Assembly: GCF_008710275.1 (NCBI RefSeq)
Contig: NZ_VYQE01000002.1
Location: forward strand, 793,522-857,521
Reading direction: 5' to 3'
From: Histidinibacterium aquaticum
GTDB taxonomy: Bacteria > Pseudomonadota > Alphaproteobacteria > Rhodobacterales > Rhodobacteraceae
DNA length: 64,000 nucleotides
Shown: one piece after another, positions 41,777-49,819 of the stretch
Layout of the letters: the number at the start of each line of letters is the position of its first letter
Position numbering within the stretch: position 1 is the stretch's first letter
Notes under the pieces: generated by a model
The model's input: only the letters and a program-made list of their open reading frames with translations
Told to the model about the DNA's origin: nothing
Database searches by the model: none
Position numbers and translations under genes: made by a program

Positions 41777-43119
41777 CCGCGCTACGACTTGTCGAGGCCC
41801 GCTGGGCGGAGCGGCCTGTCCGGATGCGGCTGCCGTTCCAGTTCGGCAGCACCGAAGTGCGCGAAACCGCCGAGGCCCATGCCAGCGTGACGATCGAAGT
41901 CGGCGGTAAGCGTGAGACCGGTCGATCCGCCCAACTCATGGTTCCGCGCTGGTTCGACAAGCGCGCCTCCATGTCGAATGCAGATACCATCGATGAGCTT
42001 CGGACCACCGTCCGAACGGCGGTCGAGAAGGCCCCGGGACTGACCGGACCGGCTGTCGCCGTATCCCGCGACCTGCGCGCCGAGGTTGCGGCCGCCCTGC
42101 CGGACGTGCCCGGGCTCGCCGCCGGCTTCGGACCGGCCCTGCTGGAGATGGCGGTCATCGATGCCCTCTGCTCGGCTGCAAAGGTGCCGTTCTGGCGAGC
42201 CGCGCGCGACGATCTCTTCGGCCTCGCCAAGGACTTGCCCTCGGACCTGAACGCCGAGGCCCTCTCGACCTCGCTCTCGCGCATCGAGGCGCCACGCAGG
42301 ATCTCCCTGCGCCATACCATCGGGTTCGATGCGCCCTTGCGGGGACAGGACGTGTCAGCTGAAGCGCGTCCCGACGATCTGCCGGTCGCACTGGACGAAG
42401 TCATCGCCAGGACGGGTATCTCGGGCTTCAAGATCAAGCTGAAGGGCGATCCGGCGGCGGATCTCGCCCGCCTGCGGGACATCTCCGGCATCGTCGGCGG
42501 GTTGCCGGGACTGACGGTCACGCTCGACGCCAACGAACAATACGCGACCGATGCTTTCGCGGCCTTCCTCGACGGGCTCGAGAAGGACGCGGCGCTCGCT
42601 CCGATCCGCGCGGCGACGCGTTTCGTCGAGCAGCCTTTCCCGCGAGAGACGGCCTTGACCGAGAGGGTGTCGCCCCCCCTCCCCCTGATCATCGACGAGA
42701 GCGACGACAGCGAGGAGGCCTTTCCTCGCGCACTCGAACTCGGCTGGTCCGGCACCTCGATCAAGAGCTGCAAAGGCGTGCTCAGGGCTCTCCTGAACAA
42801 GGCGCGGGCCGAGGCCGCCGGCGCCGTGCTGTCGGGCGAGGACCTGACCTGTCAGCCAGGTCTCTGCTGGCAGCAGGACACCGCGATGATGTCGGCCTGC
42901 GGCGTGCGTGACGTGGAGCGGAACGGACATCACTTCGCCGGCGGGCTCCAGTCGACCAGCCCGGAAGAGCGGCGCCATTTCGCGGAGGCACATCCGGACA
43001 TCTACCTCGTGGCGAACGATGCGACCGGGCTACGGATTCAAGAGGGCGCCATCGATATCCAGTCACTCGGTGTGTCTGGATTTGGCTGCGAAACCATAAA
43101 CTTACCACCGTTGACATGA
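41773..43119 (+). CDS. Enolase-superfamily protein (mandelate racemase/MLE-like)
   Basis: 448-aa protein with an N-terminal capping region (WAERPVRMRLPFQFGSTEVR) and a barrel carrying enolase-superfamily motifs: GISGFKIKLKGDPAAD (KxK catalytic pair), VTLDANEQYATD, RFVEQPFPRE and LIIDESDDSEEA (metal ligands on successive strands), and GTSIKSCKGVLRAL (Lys on the opposite side). The set suggests sugar-acid dehydration or racemisation by proton abstraction. It is longer than typical family members (about 370-400 aa), with an extended C terminus. The ATGA overlap couples it to the preceding gene; a frame running back to 41245 is a shadow. Confidence 0.78.
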   Translation: MTALRLVEARWAERPVRMRLPFQFGSTEVRETAEAHASVTIEVGGKRETGRSAQLMVPRWFDKRASMSNADTIDELRTTVRTAVEKAPGLTGPAVAVSRDLRAEVAAALPDVPGLAAGFGPALLEMAVIDALCSAAKVPFWRAARDDLFGLAKDLPSDLNAEALSTSLSRIEAPRRISLRHTIGFDAPLRGQDVSAEARPDDLPVALDEVIARTGISGFKIKLKGDPAADLARLRDISGIVGGLPGLTVTLDANEQYATDAFAAFLDGLEKDAALAPIRAATRFVEQPFPRETALTERVSPPLPLIIDESDDSEEAFPRALELGWSGTSIKSCKGVLRALLNKARAEAAGAVLSGEDLTCQPGLCWQQDTAMMSACGVRDVERNGHHFAGGLQSTSPEERRHFAEAHPDIYLVANDATGLRIQEGAIDIQSLGVSGFGCETINLPPLT

Positions 43120-43146
43120 ACGGACCCATAACCTACTAAACGGTAG
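43111..43146 (+). promoter_or_regulatory. Promoter and second copy of shared operator
   Basis: TTGACA (43111-43116) is a consensus -35; a 17-base spacer leads to TACTAA as possible -10, inside the operator-like CTACTAAACGGTAG (43133-43146). With flanking bases it forms CCTAC-N6-GTAGG. The same 14-mer, differing only at one base, lies upstream of tctC, so both units are probably controlled by one regulator. Confidence 0.6.
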
Positions 43147-43166
43147 GATAGATAGCGGAGGCGCGA

Positions 43167-44327
43167 ATGAGACAGAAGCGAATAGGGATCATCATGCACG
43201 GCGTGACCGGCCGAATGGGCATGAACCAACACCTCATCCGCTCGGTTCTTGCGATCCGCGCCCAGGGCGGCGTAGCTCTGTCGGACGGCTCCTACCTCGT
43301 CCCCGACCCGATCATCGTCGGCCGCAATGCCGACAAGATCGAGGCGCTCGCGAAGGCCCACGGCGTCGAGCGCTACACGACCGACCTGGACGCGGCGCTG
43401 GCCAATCCCGACGACACCATCTTCTTCGACGCCGCCTCGACCCAGATGCGGCCCGGCCTTCTCCGCAAGGCGATCGACGCGGGCAAGCACGTCTACTCGG
43501 AAAAGCCGGTCAGCGAGAAGCTGGAGGACGCCGTCGCCATCGCCAAGCACGCCAAGGCCAAGGGCGTGAAGAACGGGATCGTCCATGACAAGCTCGACCT
43601 GCCCGGCCTGATCAAGCTCAAGCGCCTGCGCGACCTCGGCTTCTTCGGCAAGATCCTCAGCGTGAAGGGCGAGTTCGGGTACTGGGTCTTCACCGGCGAC
43701 GACCTTCCCGCGCAGCGTCCCTCCTGGAACTATCGCGCGCAGGACGGCGGCGGCATGATCTCCGACATGCTCTGCCACTGGCGCTACGTGCTCGACAACG
43801 TCGTCGCCCCGGTGAAATCCGTGAGCTGCCTCGGCTTCACCCATATCGACAGCCGGCTGGACGAGGCCGGAGAGCGCTACAAGGCCACCGCAGACGATGC
43901 CGCCTATGCGACATTTCTGCTCGACGGACCGGACGGCGAAATCGTCGCGCACATCAATTCGAGCTGGTGCACCCGGGTCCGTCGCGACGACCTCGTGACG
44001 TTCCAGATCGACGGGACCCACGGCTCCGCCGTCGCTGGCCTGCACAAGTGCTACAGCCAGCACCGTGTGAACACGCCCAAGCCGGTCTGGAACCCGGACG
44101 AGCCGCAGCAACTCGACTTCTTTGACGACTGGGAAGAGGTCCCCGACAACACGGTCTTCGACAACGGCTTCAAGGTGCAATGGGAACAGTTCCTGCGCCA
44201 CGTCGCCGAAGACGCGCCCTTCTCCTACACGCTCGAAGAGGGTGCAAAGGGCGTGCAGCTGGCGCAGGCGGGCTATGAGAGCTCGGAGAAGCGCTGCTGG
44301 GTCGACCTGGAGGATCTCGGAATATGA
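43167..44327 (+). CDS. Gfo/Idh/MocA-family oxidoreductase
   Basis: 386-aa NAD(P)-dependent dehydrogenase. The Rossmann part begins RIGIIMHGVTGRMGMNQHLI (an unusual GVTGRMG loop resembling DapB-like GxxGxxG), with YTTDLDAALANPDDTIFFDA and AIDAGKHVYSEKPVSEKLED, where EKP is the catalytic/cofactor motif of the family. DGGGMISDMLCHWRYVLDN contains the DxxxH catalytic region. It likely oxidises a hydroxyl of a sugar, sugar acid or cyclitol. First gene of a coupled set with the DUF993 and TIM-barrel genes, behind its own promoter. Confidence 0.87.
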   Translation: MRQKRIGIIMHGVTGRMGMNQHLIRSVLAIRAQGGVALSDGSYLVPDPIIVGRNADKIEALAKAHGVERYTTDLDAALANPDDTIFFDAASTQMRPGLLRKAIDAGKHVYSEKPVSEKLEDAVAIAKHAKAKGVKNGIVHDKLDLPGLIKLKRLRDLGFFGKILSVKGEFGYWVFTGDDLPAQRPSWNYRAQDGGGMISDMLCHWRYVLDNVVAPVKSVSCLGFTHIDSRLDEAGERYKATADDAAYATFLLDGPDGEIVAHINSSWCTRVRRDDLVTFQIDGTHGSAVAGLHKCYSQHRVNTPKPVWNPDEPQQLDFFDDWEEVPDNTVFDNGFKVQWEQFLRHVAEDAPFSYTLEEGAKGVQLAQAGYESSEKRCWVDLEDLGI

Positions 44328-45472
44328 GCCGCACGCTGAACCTGCCCGGTGGCGCTGTCACGCTCGAGGCCGGACCCCGACCCGAAGCGGGAGGCGGCAA
44401 CTGGAACCGGACCGCCTATGCCGCGGCCCATGTCGTCGTCGACCCTCTCGCCGACTACGACCCCTGGCTGGATGCGCCGCTCGACTGGGACCGCACCCTC
44501 GCCTTTCGGGAGCACCTCTGGGGCCTCGGGTTCGGCGTCGCGGAGTCGATGGACACCGCACAGCGCGGCATGGGGCTCGACTGGCCGACCTCGCTGGAGC
44601 TGATCCAGCGCTCGACCGAGCTTGCCAAGTCCGGCGGCCACCTGATCGCCAGCGGTGCGGGCACCGACCACCTGGCGCCGGGACCGGATGTGACCGTGGA
44701 CGACGTCATCCGCGCCTACGAGGAGCAGTGCGAGGCGGTCGAGGCCGCCGGTTCCCGTGTGATCCTCATGGCCAGCCGCGCTCTTGCCAAGGCCGCCAGG
44801 GGCCCCGAGGACTATGCCCGGGTCTATGGCCGGGTCCTCTCCGGGCTCAATCAGCCCGCGATCCTGCACTGGCTGGGCGAGATGTTCGACCCAGCGCTCG
44901 AGGGCTACTGGGGCTCCGGCGACCACATGGAGGCGATGGAGACCGCTCTGTCCGTGATCGCCGAGAACGCCGACAAGGTCGACGGCATCAAGATCAGCCT
45001 GCTCTCCGAGGAAAAGGAGATCGCCATGCGTCGTCGCCTGCCCGAGGGCGTGGCGATGTATACCGGCGACGACTTCAACTACCCGGCGCTGATCGAGGGC
45101 GACGACCAGGGCTTCTCGCACGCGCTGCTCGGAATCTTCGACCCCATCGCGCCCGCGGCCGCGCTCGCGCTGTCGCAGCTTTCTCGTGGAGACACAGAGG
45201 CTTATCACGCGACCTTCGCGCCGACGGTTCCGCTGTCGCGGCACATCTTCAAGGCCCCCACGCGGTTCTACAAGACGGGCGTGGTCTTCATGGCCTACCT
45301 GACGGGCCACCAGGATCACTTCACCATGGTCGGCGGGCAGGAAAGCACGCGCTCGACGCAGCACCTGGCCGAGATCGTGCGGCTCGCCAACGCGGCCGGC
45401 CTTTTCACCGATCCCGACCTCGCCGCCGCCCGCGCGCGGCCGGTCTTCGCGGCGCGGGGGGTGGAGCTATGA
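44324..45472 (+). CDS. DUF993 family protein (DapA/aldolase-superfamily-like)
   Basis: 382-aa protein of the DUF993 family, which databases group with dihydrodipicolinate-synthase-like class I aldolases. Blocks read NWNRTAYAAAHVVVDPLADY, FGVAESMDTAQRGMGLDWPT, VILMASRALAKAARGPEDYA, KVDGIKISLLSEEKEIAMRR (candidate Schiff-base Lys in GIKIS), AMYTGDDFNYPALIEGDDQG and YLTGHQDHFTMVGGQESTRS. A lyase or aldolase step on the oxidised intermediate from the neighbouring dehydrogenase is a reasonable inference. ATGA overlaps couple it on both sides. Confidence 0.78.
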   Translation: MSRTLNLPGGAVTLEAGPRPEAGGGNWNRTAYAAAHVVVDPLADYDPWLDAPLDWDRTLAFREHLWGLGFGVAESMDTAQRGMGLDWPTSLELIQRSTELAKSGGHLIASGAGTDHLAPGPDVTVDDVIRAYEEQCEAVEAAGSRVILMASRALAKAARGPEDYARVYGRVLSGLNQPAILHWLGEMFDPALEGYWGSGDHMEAMETALSVIAENADKVDGIKISLLSEEKEIAMRRRLPEGVAMYTGDDFNYPALIEGDDQGFSHALLGIFDPIAPAAALALSQLSRGDTEAYHATFAPTVPLSRHIFKAPTRFYKTGVVFMAYLTGHQDHFTMVGGQESTRSTQHLAEIVRLANAAGLFTDPDLAAARARPVFAARGVEL

Positions 45473-46296
45473 GCGGGCTGAAACCGGGACGGCTCTCCCT
45501 CAACACCGCGACGGTGCGCGAACAGTGGACCTTGGCGCAGTGTATCGAGGGATGCCAGCGCCACGGCATCGGGGGGATCGCCCCCTGGCGCGACAAACTG
45601 CACGAGATGGGCACCACGGCCGCCGCGAAGGCGATCCGTGAAGCCGGGCTCTCGGTCTCGGGTCTCTGCCGGGGCGGATGGTTCACCGAGAGGGGCGCCA
45701 TCGACCAGGCGGTGATCGACGACAACCGCCGGGCCGTCGACGAGGCTGCCGAGCTCGACGCGGCCTGTCTCGTCATGGTCGTGGGCGGCCTGCCCAAGGG
45801 CAGCAAAGACCTGCCCGGGGCCTGGGCGCTGGTCGAGGAGGGCCTGGCGAAGACCCTTGAGTATGCGCGCACGCAGGACGTCAAGGTCGCCATCGAGCCG
45901 CTACATCCCATGTACGCCGCCGACCGCGCCTGCGTGAACACCATGCGCCAGGCGCTCGATATCTGCGACCGTCTGGGCGACGGGATCGGCTGCGCCGTCG
46001 ACGTCTACCACGTCTGGTGGGATTACGAGCTCGAGGCACAGCTAGAGCGTGCGGGCAAGGACCGGATCATGGCCTTTCACATTTGCGACTGGCTCGTGCC
46101 GACGCGCGATCTGCTGACGGATCGGGGCATGATGGGCGACGGCGTGATCGACATCCCCCGGATGCGCGGACTGGCCGAGGCCAACGGGTTCGACGGCCTG
46201 AACGAGGTCGAGATCTTCTCCGCCCTCGACTGGTGGACGCGGGACCCCGACGAGGTCCTCGCGACGGTGGTCGAACGCGGCCGCACGGTCTGCTGA
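45469..46296 (+). CDS. Sugar phosphate isomerase/epimerase family TIM-barrel protein
   Basis: 275-aa xylose-isomerase-like protein, second of its kind in this cluster. It begins LSLNTATVREQWTLAQCIEG, with VKVAIEPLHPMYAADRACVN (metal Glu), IGCAVDVYHVWWDYELEAQL (metal Asp and His), IMAFHICDWLVPTRDLLTDR (metal His) and FDGLNEVEIFSALDWW (metal Glu). The ATG overlaps the DUF993 stop (ATGA). Gfo/Idh/MocA, DUF993 and this protein form a tightly coupled trio, suggesting consecutive steps on one substrate. Confidence 0.84.
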   Translation: MSGLKPGRLSLNTATVREQWTLAQCIEGCQRHGIGGIAPWRDKLHEMGTTAAAKAIREAGLSVSGLCRGGWFTERGAIDQAVIDDNRRAVDEAAELDAACLVMVVGGLPKGSKDLPGAWALVEEGLAKTLEYARTQDVKVAIEPLHPMYAADRACVNTMRQALDICDRLGDGIGCAVDVYHVWWDYELEAQLERAGKDRIMAFHICDWLVPTRDLLTDRGMMGDGVIDIPRMRGLAEANGFDGLNEVEIFSALDWWTRDPDEVLATVVERGRTVC

Positions 46297-46380
46297 CCGC
46301 GGCGCAACGCACCCCTCGGGTATTTCGATCCGGGGTCGGTTTGTATAGGTCCGGGCGGCGATCTGTGGGAAGGATGGAGC

Positions 46381-47046
46381 ATGCCCAAAGGACTTTCGCC
46401 GATCAGGAAGGACCGGAAGCGGAATCCGGAATTCACGCGCGCCGCCATCCTGCAAGCCGCACTCGAGGAATTCAGCGAGTCCGGGCTCTCCGGAGCCCGG
46501 GTCGACCGGATCGCGGAACGCGCAGGCGTGTCAAAGCCGATGATCTACGACTACTTCGGCGACAAGAACGCGGTCTATGCCGCCGCACTGCGAGAGGCCT
46601 ACATCCAGATCCGGCGGGGCGAGACCGCGCTGGAGCTCGACACCCGCGAGCCGGAAGACGCGATCCGGGCGCTCGTGCATTTCACCATGGGCCACTTCTG
46701 GAACAACCCGTGGTTCATCAAGATGCTCAACACCGAGAACTTGCTCGGCGGCGCGTCCATCCGTAAGCTCGAGGATGCCGCCGACATTCAGTCGGTCCTT
46801 CTCGAACGGGTCGGAGAGGTGCTGGAGCGGGGCCGGCGGTCCGGCGTCTTTTGCAGGGAAATCGGCGCGGTCGAGCTCTACATCTTCATCGCGTCGACCT
46901 GCTGGTTTCCAATTTCCAACATGCACACGCTGAGGACGGTCTTCGAGGCGCCCATCGGCGAGGACTGGCTGTCCCAGCATGCGGAACGGGCGGCGGACAT
47001 GATCGTCGCCTATTTGCGGAACAATGGGGCTGCGCAGCCCCTCTAG
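46381..47046 (+). CDS. TetR-family transcriptional regulator
   Basis: 221-aa TetR/AcrR regulator. The helix-turn-helix reads RAAILQAALEEFSESGLSGA then VDRIAERAGVSKPMIYDYFG with DKNAVYAAALREAY, and a helical ligand domain follows, ending in a TetR C-terminal-like helix (RAADMIVAYLRNNG). It lies 84 bases after the catabolic trio and is the nearest candidate for binding the repeated CTACTAAAYGGTAG sites, a spacing and symmetry seen with TetR proteins. It converges with the GntR gene. Confidence 0.88.
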   Translation: MPKGLSPIRKDRKRNPEFTRAAILQAALEEFSESGLSGARVDRIAERAGVSKPMIYDYFGDKNAVYAAALREAYIQIRRGETALELDTREPEDAIRALVHFTMGHFWNNPWFIKMLNTENLLGGASIRKLEDAADIQSVLLERVGEVLERGRRSGVFCREIGAVELYIFIASTCWFPISNMHTLRTVFEAPIGEDWLSQHAERAADMIVAYLRNNGAAQPL

Positions 47047-47074
47047 GCGGCGCTCGACCGCTTCGTGGACCTGG

Positions 47075-47827
47075 CTACGATCCGCTCGAATGTGTCGCCA
47101 GTTCGTCGCCGAACACGCGCGACCAGCCGACCTCGATGACGGACCTCATGGCATCCTCTGCCGCCCGCTTGTTTCGCTCGGCGATGGCATCGGCGATCCT
47201 CTGGTGACCGTCGCAGATCGCGGCCTGCTGATCCGGGCGCGGGTCGGGCGAGGATTTTCTGAGAAGCGACAGCAGCGCCACGCCGACAAGCGAAACGACG
47301 GAATAGAAGAAGGCGTTGCCGGCCGCGTCGAAGACGGCCCGGTGAAACTCCAGGTCGGCCGCCGAGAAGGCGGTTTCCGTCTCTGCCGCGCGCATCGCCT
47401 CCACGCACTCGGAAATGCGCTTGATCTCCTCGTCCGTCGCCTTCTTCGCGGCAAGGCCCGCGGCGAAGGGCTCGAAGGCAAGGCGCATCTCGAAGAGCTG
47501 CTCGTAGAAGCCGCTGCTGGGCTCTCCGTCCAGATGCCAGCGCAGGACCTGGGCATCAAACATGTTCCATTCTCGCTGCGGCCGAACTCGAGTACCGACG
47601 CGGGCGCGCGCGACGACCATGCCCTTGGCGGCGAGCGTCTTCATGGCCTCGCGAAGCACGGTCCGGGATACGCCGTATGTCTCGGCCAGTTCCTCGTCGC
47701 GCGGCAGCAGCTCTCCCGGCGGCGGGTCGCCGGCGACGATCGCCCGCCCGATGCCCTCGACCACACGACCATGGCTGCCACCTCCCTGGTGCAGGCGCGG
47801 GTCGATCTGGTCGAGAAGCTGCTTCAT
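47075..47827 (-). CDS. GntR/FCD-family transcriptional regulator
   Basis: 250-aa FadR-subfamily regulator. The winged helix has GELLPRDEELAETYGVSRTV, LREAMKTLAAKGMVVARARV and GTRVRPQREWNMFDAQVLRW, the last being characteristic of hexuronate/galactonate-type regulators. The FCD ligand domain runs from about residue 90 (YEQLFEMRLAFEPFAAGLAA) with the FSAADLEFHRAVFDAAGN metal-binding segment. It is the last gene of the minus-strand YtfQRT-YjfF-like operon, one base after the permease gene, so it is probably autoregulated with the transporter. Confidence 0.89.
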   Translation of the reverse strand: MKQLLDQIDPRLHQGGGSHGRVVEGIGRAIVAGDPPPGELLPRDEELAETYGVSRTVLREAMKTLAAKGMVVARARVGTRVRPQREWNMFDAQVLRWHLDGEPSSGFYEQLFEMRLAFEPFAAGLAAKKATDEEIKRISECVEAMRAAETETAFSAADLEFHRAVFDAAGNAFFYSVVSLVGVALLSLLRKSSPDPRPDQQAAICDGHQRIADAIAERNKRAAEDAMRSVIEVGWSRVFGDELATHSSGS

Positions 47828-47828
47828 G

Positions 47829-48800
47829 TCAGGTCAGGCCACCTTGTTGTCTCTGTCCAATCATCAAGAGCCCCTTCTGAAGCAAAATGAAGAGAAGCAA
47901 AAGCACACCGATGACGATCTTCGTCCACCAGCTCGAAAGCGAGCCGTCGAAGACGATGTAGGTCTGGATCAAGCCCATGGTCAGGACGCCGATCAGCGTG
48001 CCGAAGACATAGCCGGAGCCGCCGGTCAGGATCGTCCCGCCGATCACCACGGTCGCGATGGCCGTCAGTTCCGTTCCGACAGTGGCCAAGGGGTAGCCCG
48101 AGCCGGTGTAGATGGAGAAGACGATGCCCGAAAGGCCGGCCATGAAGCCCGAAAAGGCGTAGATCAGAACCGTCGTCCGGCCGACCGCGACGCCCATGAG
48201 CCGGGCCGTATGCTCGCCACCGCCCAGCGCGAATACGGAGGTCCCGAACCGCGTGCGGTGGGCGAGGAGCATGCCCGCCGCCACGCTCAAGAGCATCAGC
48301 ACCCCGATGAGCGTGAATCGACCGCCGCCGGGCATCCGGTAGTAGGCGTCCTGGAGGAGGTCGTAAAAGGGATGGTCGATGGGCACGCTGTCGATGGTCA
48401 GCATGTAGGCCGCGCCGCGCGCCAGGAACATGCCGGCGAGCGTGACGATGAAAGGCGGCATTGCGAGGCCGTGGATCAACCCTCCCATCGCGGCTCCGAA
48501 GGCGGTGGTCACACCGAGCAGCAGCGCGAAGACGATGAGGGGATGCAGGCCGGTGTCCCGCAACAGGACCGCGATGAAGACGCCTGAAAAGGCGATCACC
48601 GAGCCCACCGAAAGGTCGATGCCGCCCGAGAGGATCACGACCGTCATCCCGACCGCGACGATGCCGAGATAGGCGTTGTCGGTCAGCAGGTTCCCGATCA
48701 CCCGGGTCGAGAGCATCGCCGGGAACTGGAGGTAGCAGATGACGTAGGCAATCAGGAAGATTGCGATCGTCGCGTAGAGCGGAAGCGCGCGGGCGTTCAT
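47829..48800 (-). CDS. yjfF: Sugar ABC transporter permease (YjfF-like)
   Basis: 323-aa CUT2-type permease. The block LGIVAVGMTVVILSGGIDLS followed by VGSVIAFSGV is the conserved core of RbsC/YjfF proteins; PPFIVTLAGMFLARGAAYML and GEHTARLMGVAVGRTTVLIY follow. Its start overlaps the previous permease stop by four bases. With two different permeases, one double ATPase and a YtfQ-like binding protein, the gene set matches the galactofuranose transporter of E. coli, although the sugar imported here is not proved. Confidence 0.87.
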   Translation of the reverse strand: MNARALPLYATIAIFLIAYVICYLQFPAMLSTRVIGNLLTDNAYLGIVAVGMTVVILSGGIDLSVGSVIAFSGVFIAVLLRDTGLHPLIVFALLLGVTTAFGAAMGGLIHGLAMPPFIVTLAGMFLARGAAYMLTIDSVPIDHPFYDLLQDAYYRMPGGGRFTLIGVLMLLSVAAGMLLAHRTRFGTSVFALGGGEHTARLMGVAVGRTTVLIYAFSGFMAGLSGIVFSIYTGSGYPLATVGTELTAIATVVIGGTILTGGSGYVFGTLIGVLTMGLIQTYIVFDGSLSSWWTKIVIGVLLLLFILLQKGLLMIGQRQQGGLT

Positions 48801-49819
48801 TCGACTGCCTCCTTCGTTCGGGAGATGCCCCCGGCGCCCCGCTCCCTCCGGAGCTTGCGCGAGAGCCGTGGCGAGACCTTAGGCGACTGAAGCACCAGGA
48901 TGATCACCACGAGGCCGGCCTTGATCACGAGGTTGAATTCGGACGGAAAGCCCGCGAGCAGGATGCCGGTGTCGATGGTCTGGATGATCAGCGCGCCGAG
49001 GAGCGAGGCCGCGATGGAGAAGCGCCCTCCCATCAGGGAGGTCCCGCCGATCACCACGGCGAGGATCGCGTCGAGCTCCAGCCAGAGGCCCGCATTGTTG
49101 GCGTCGGCCCCCCGGATGTCCGCGGCGACGATGATCCCGGCAACGGCGGCGCAGAGCCCGGAGGCGATGTAGACAGCGACGAGAAGAACGCGCGCGTTGA
49201 CCCCGGCCAGGGCGCTCGCCCCGCGGTTGATGCCGATGGACTCGATCAGCAGACCCAGTGCGGTGCGCCGGACGAGCAACCCGAAGGCCAGCCCGACGCC
49301 GATCCAGACGAGGATCGGTGTCGGGATCCCGAGGACGGCCCCGGCCCCGAAAAAGGCCAGACCTTCATGGCTGAAGGTGAGGATCCGGCCCTCGGTGATC
49401 ATCTGTGCCACGCCTCGGCCGGCCACCATGAGGATCAGCGTCGCGACGATCGGTTGAATGCCGAAGACGGCGACGAGGATACCATTCCAAAGCCCGCAGA
49501 GCAGGCCGGCCCCCAGCCCCACCAGGAGGGACAGCACGAGACCGTAGTCATTGGAAATCGCCCAGGCGGACGCCGCCCCACAGATCGCCATGACGGCGCC
49601 GACGGAGAGGTCGATCCCGCGCGTCGCGATGACGAGCGTCATGCCAACGGCGAGCAGCGCGACCGGCGCGCCTCGCTTGAGGACGTCGACGGCGCTGCCG
49701 ACGAAACGGCCCTCGCTCAGCTCGACCGCGAGAAAGCCGGGAAAGAAGACCGACACCAGTGCGATCAGGGCGGCGAGGGTCAACAGTTGGGGCGCGATGC
49801 GGCGCAGGCCAAGGCTCAT
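48797..49819 (-). CDS. ytfT: Sugar ABC transporter permease (YtfT-like)
   Basis: 340-aa CUT2-type permease with about ten hydrophobic segments. LLAVGMTLVIATRGIDLSVG is the core motif; GIQPIVATLILMVAGRGVAQ, ALAGVNARVLLVAVYIASGL and AVVIGGTSLMGGRFSIAASL match YtfT. It overlaps the ATPase gene upstream and the YjfF-like gene downstream by four bases each, so all three are translationally coupled. Confidence 0.88.
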   Translation of the reverse strand: MSLGLRRIAPQLLTLAALIALVSVFFPGFLAVELSEGRFVGSAVDVLKRGAPVALLAVGMTLVIATRGIDLSVGAVMAICGAASAWAISNDYGLVLSLLVGLGAGLLCGLWNGILVAVFGIQPIVATLILMVAGRGVAQMITEGRILTFSHEGLAFFGAGAVLGIPTPILVWIGVGLAFGLLVRRTALGLLIESIGINRGASALAGVNARVLLVAVYIASGLCAAVAGIIVAADIRGADANNAGLWLELDAILAVVIGGTSLMGGRFSIAASLLGALIIQTIDTGILLAGFPSEFNLVIKAGLVVIILVLQSPKVSPRLSRKLRRERGAGGISRTKEAVE

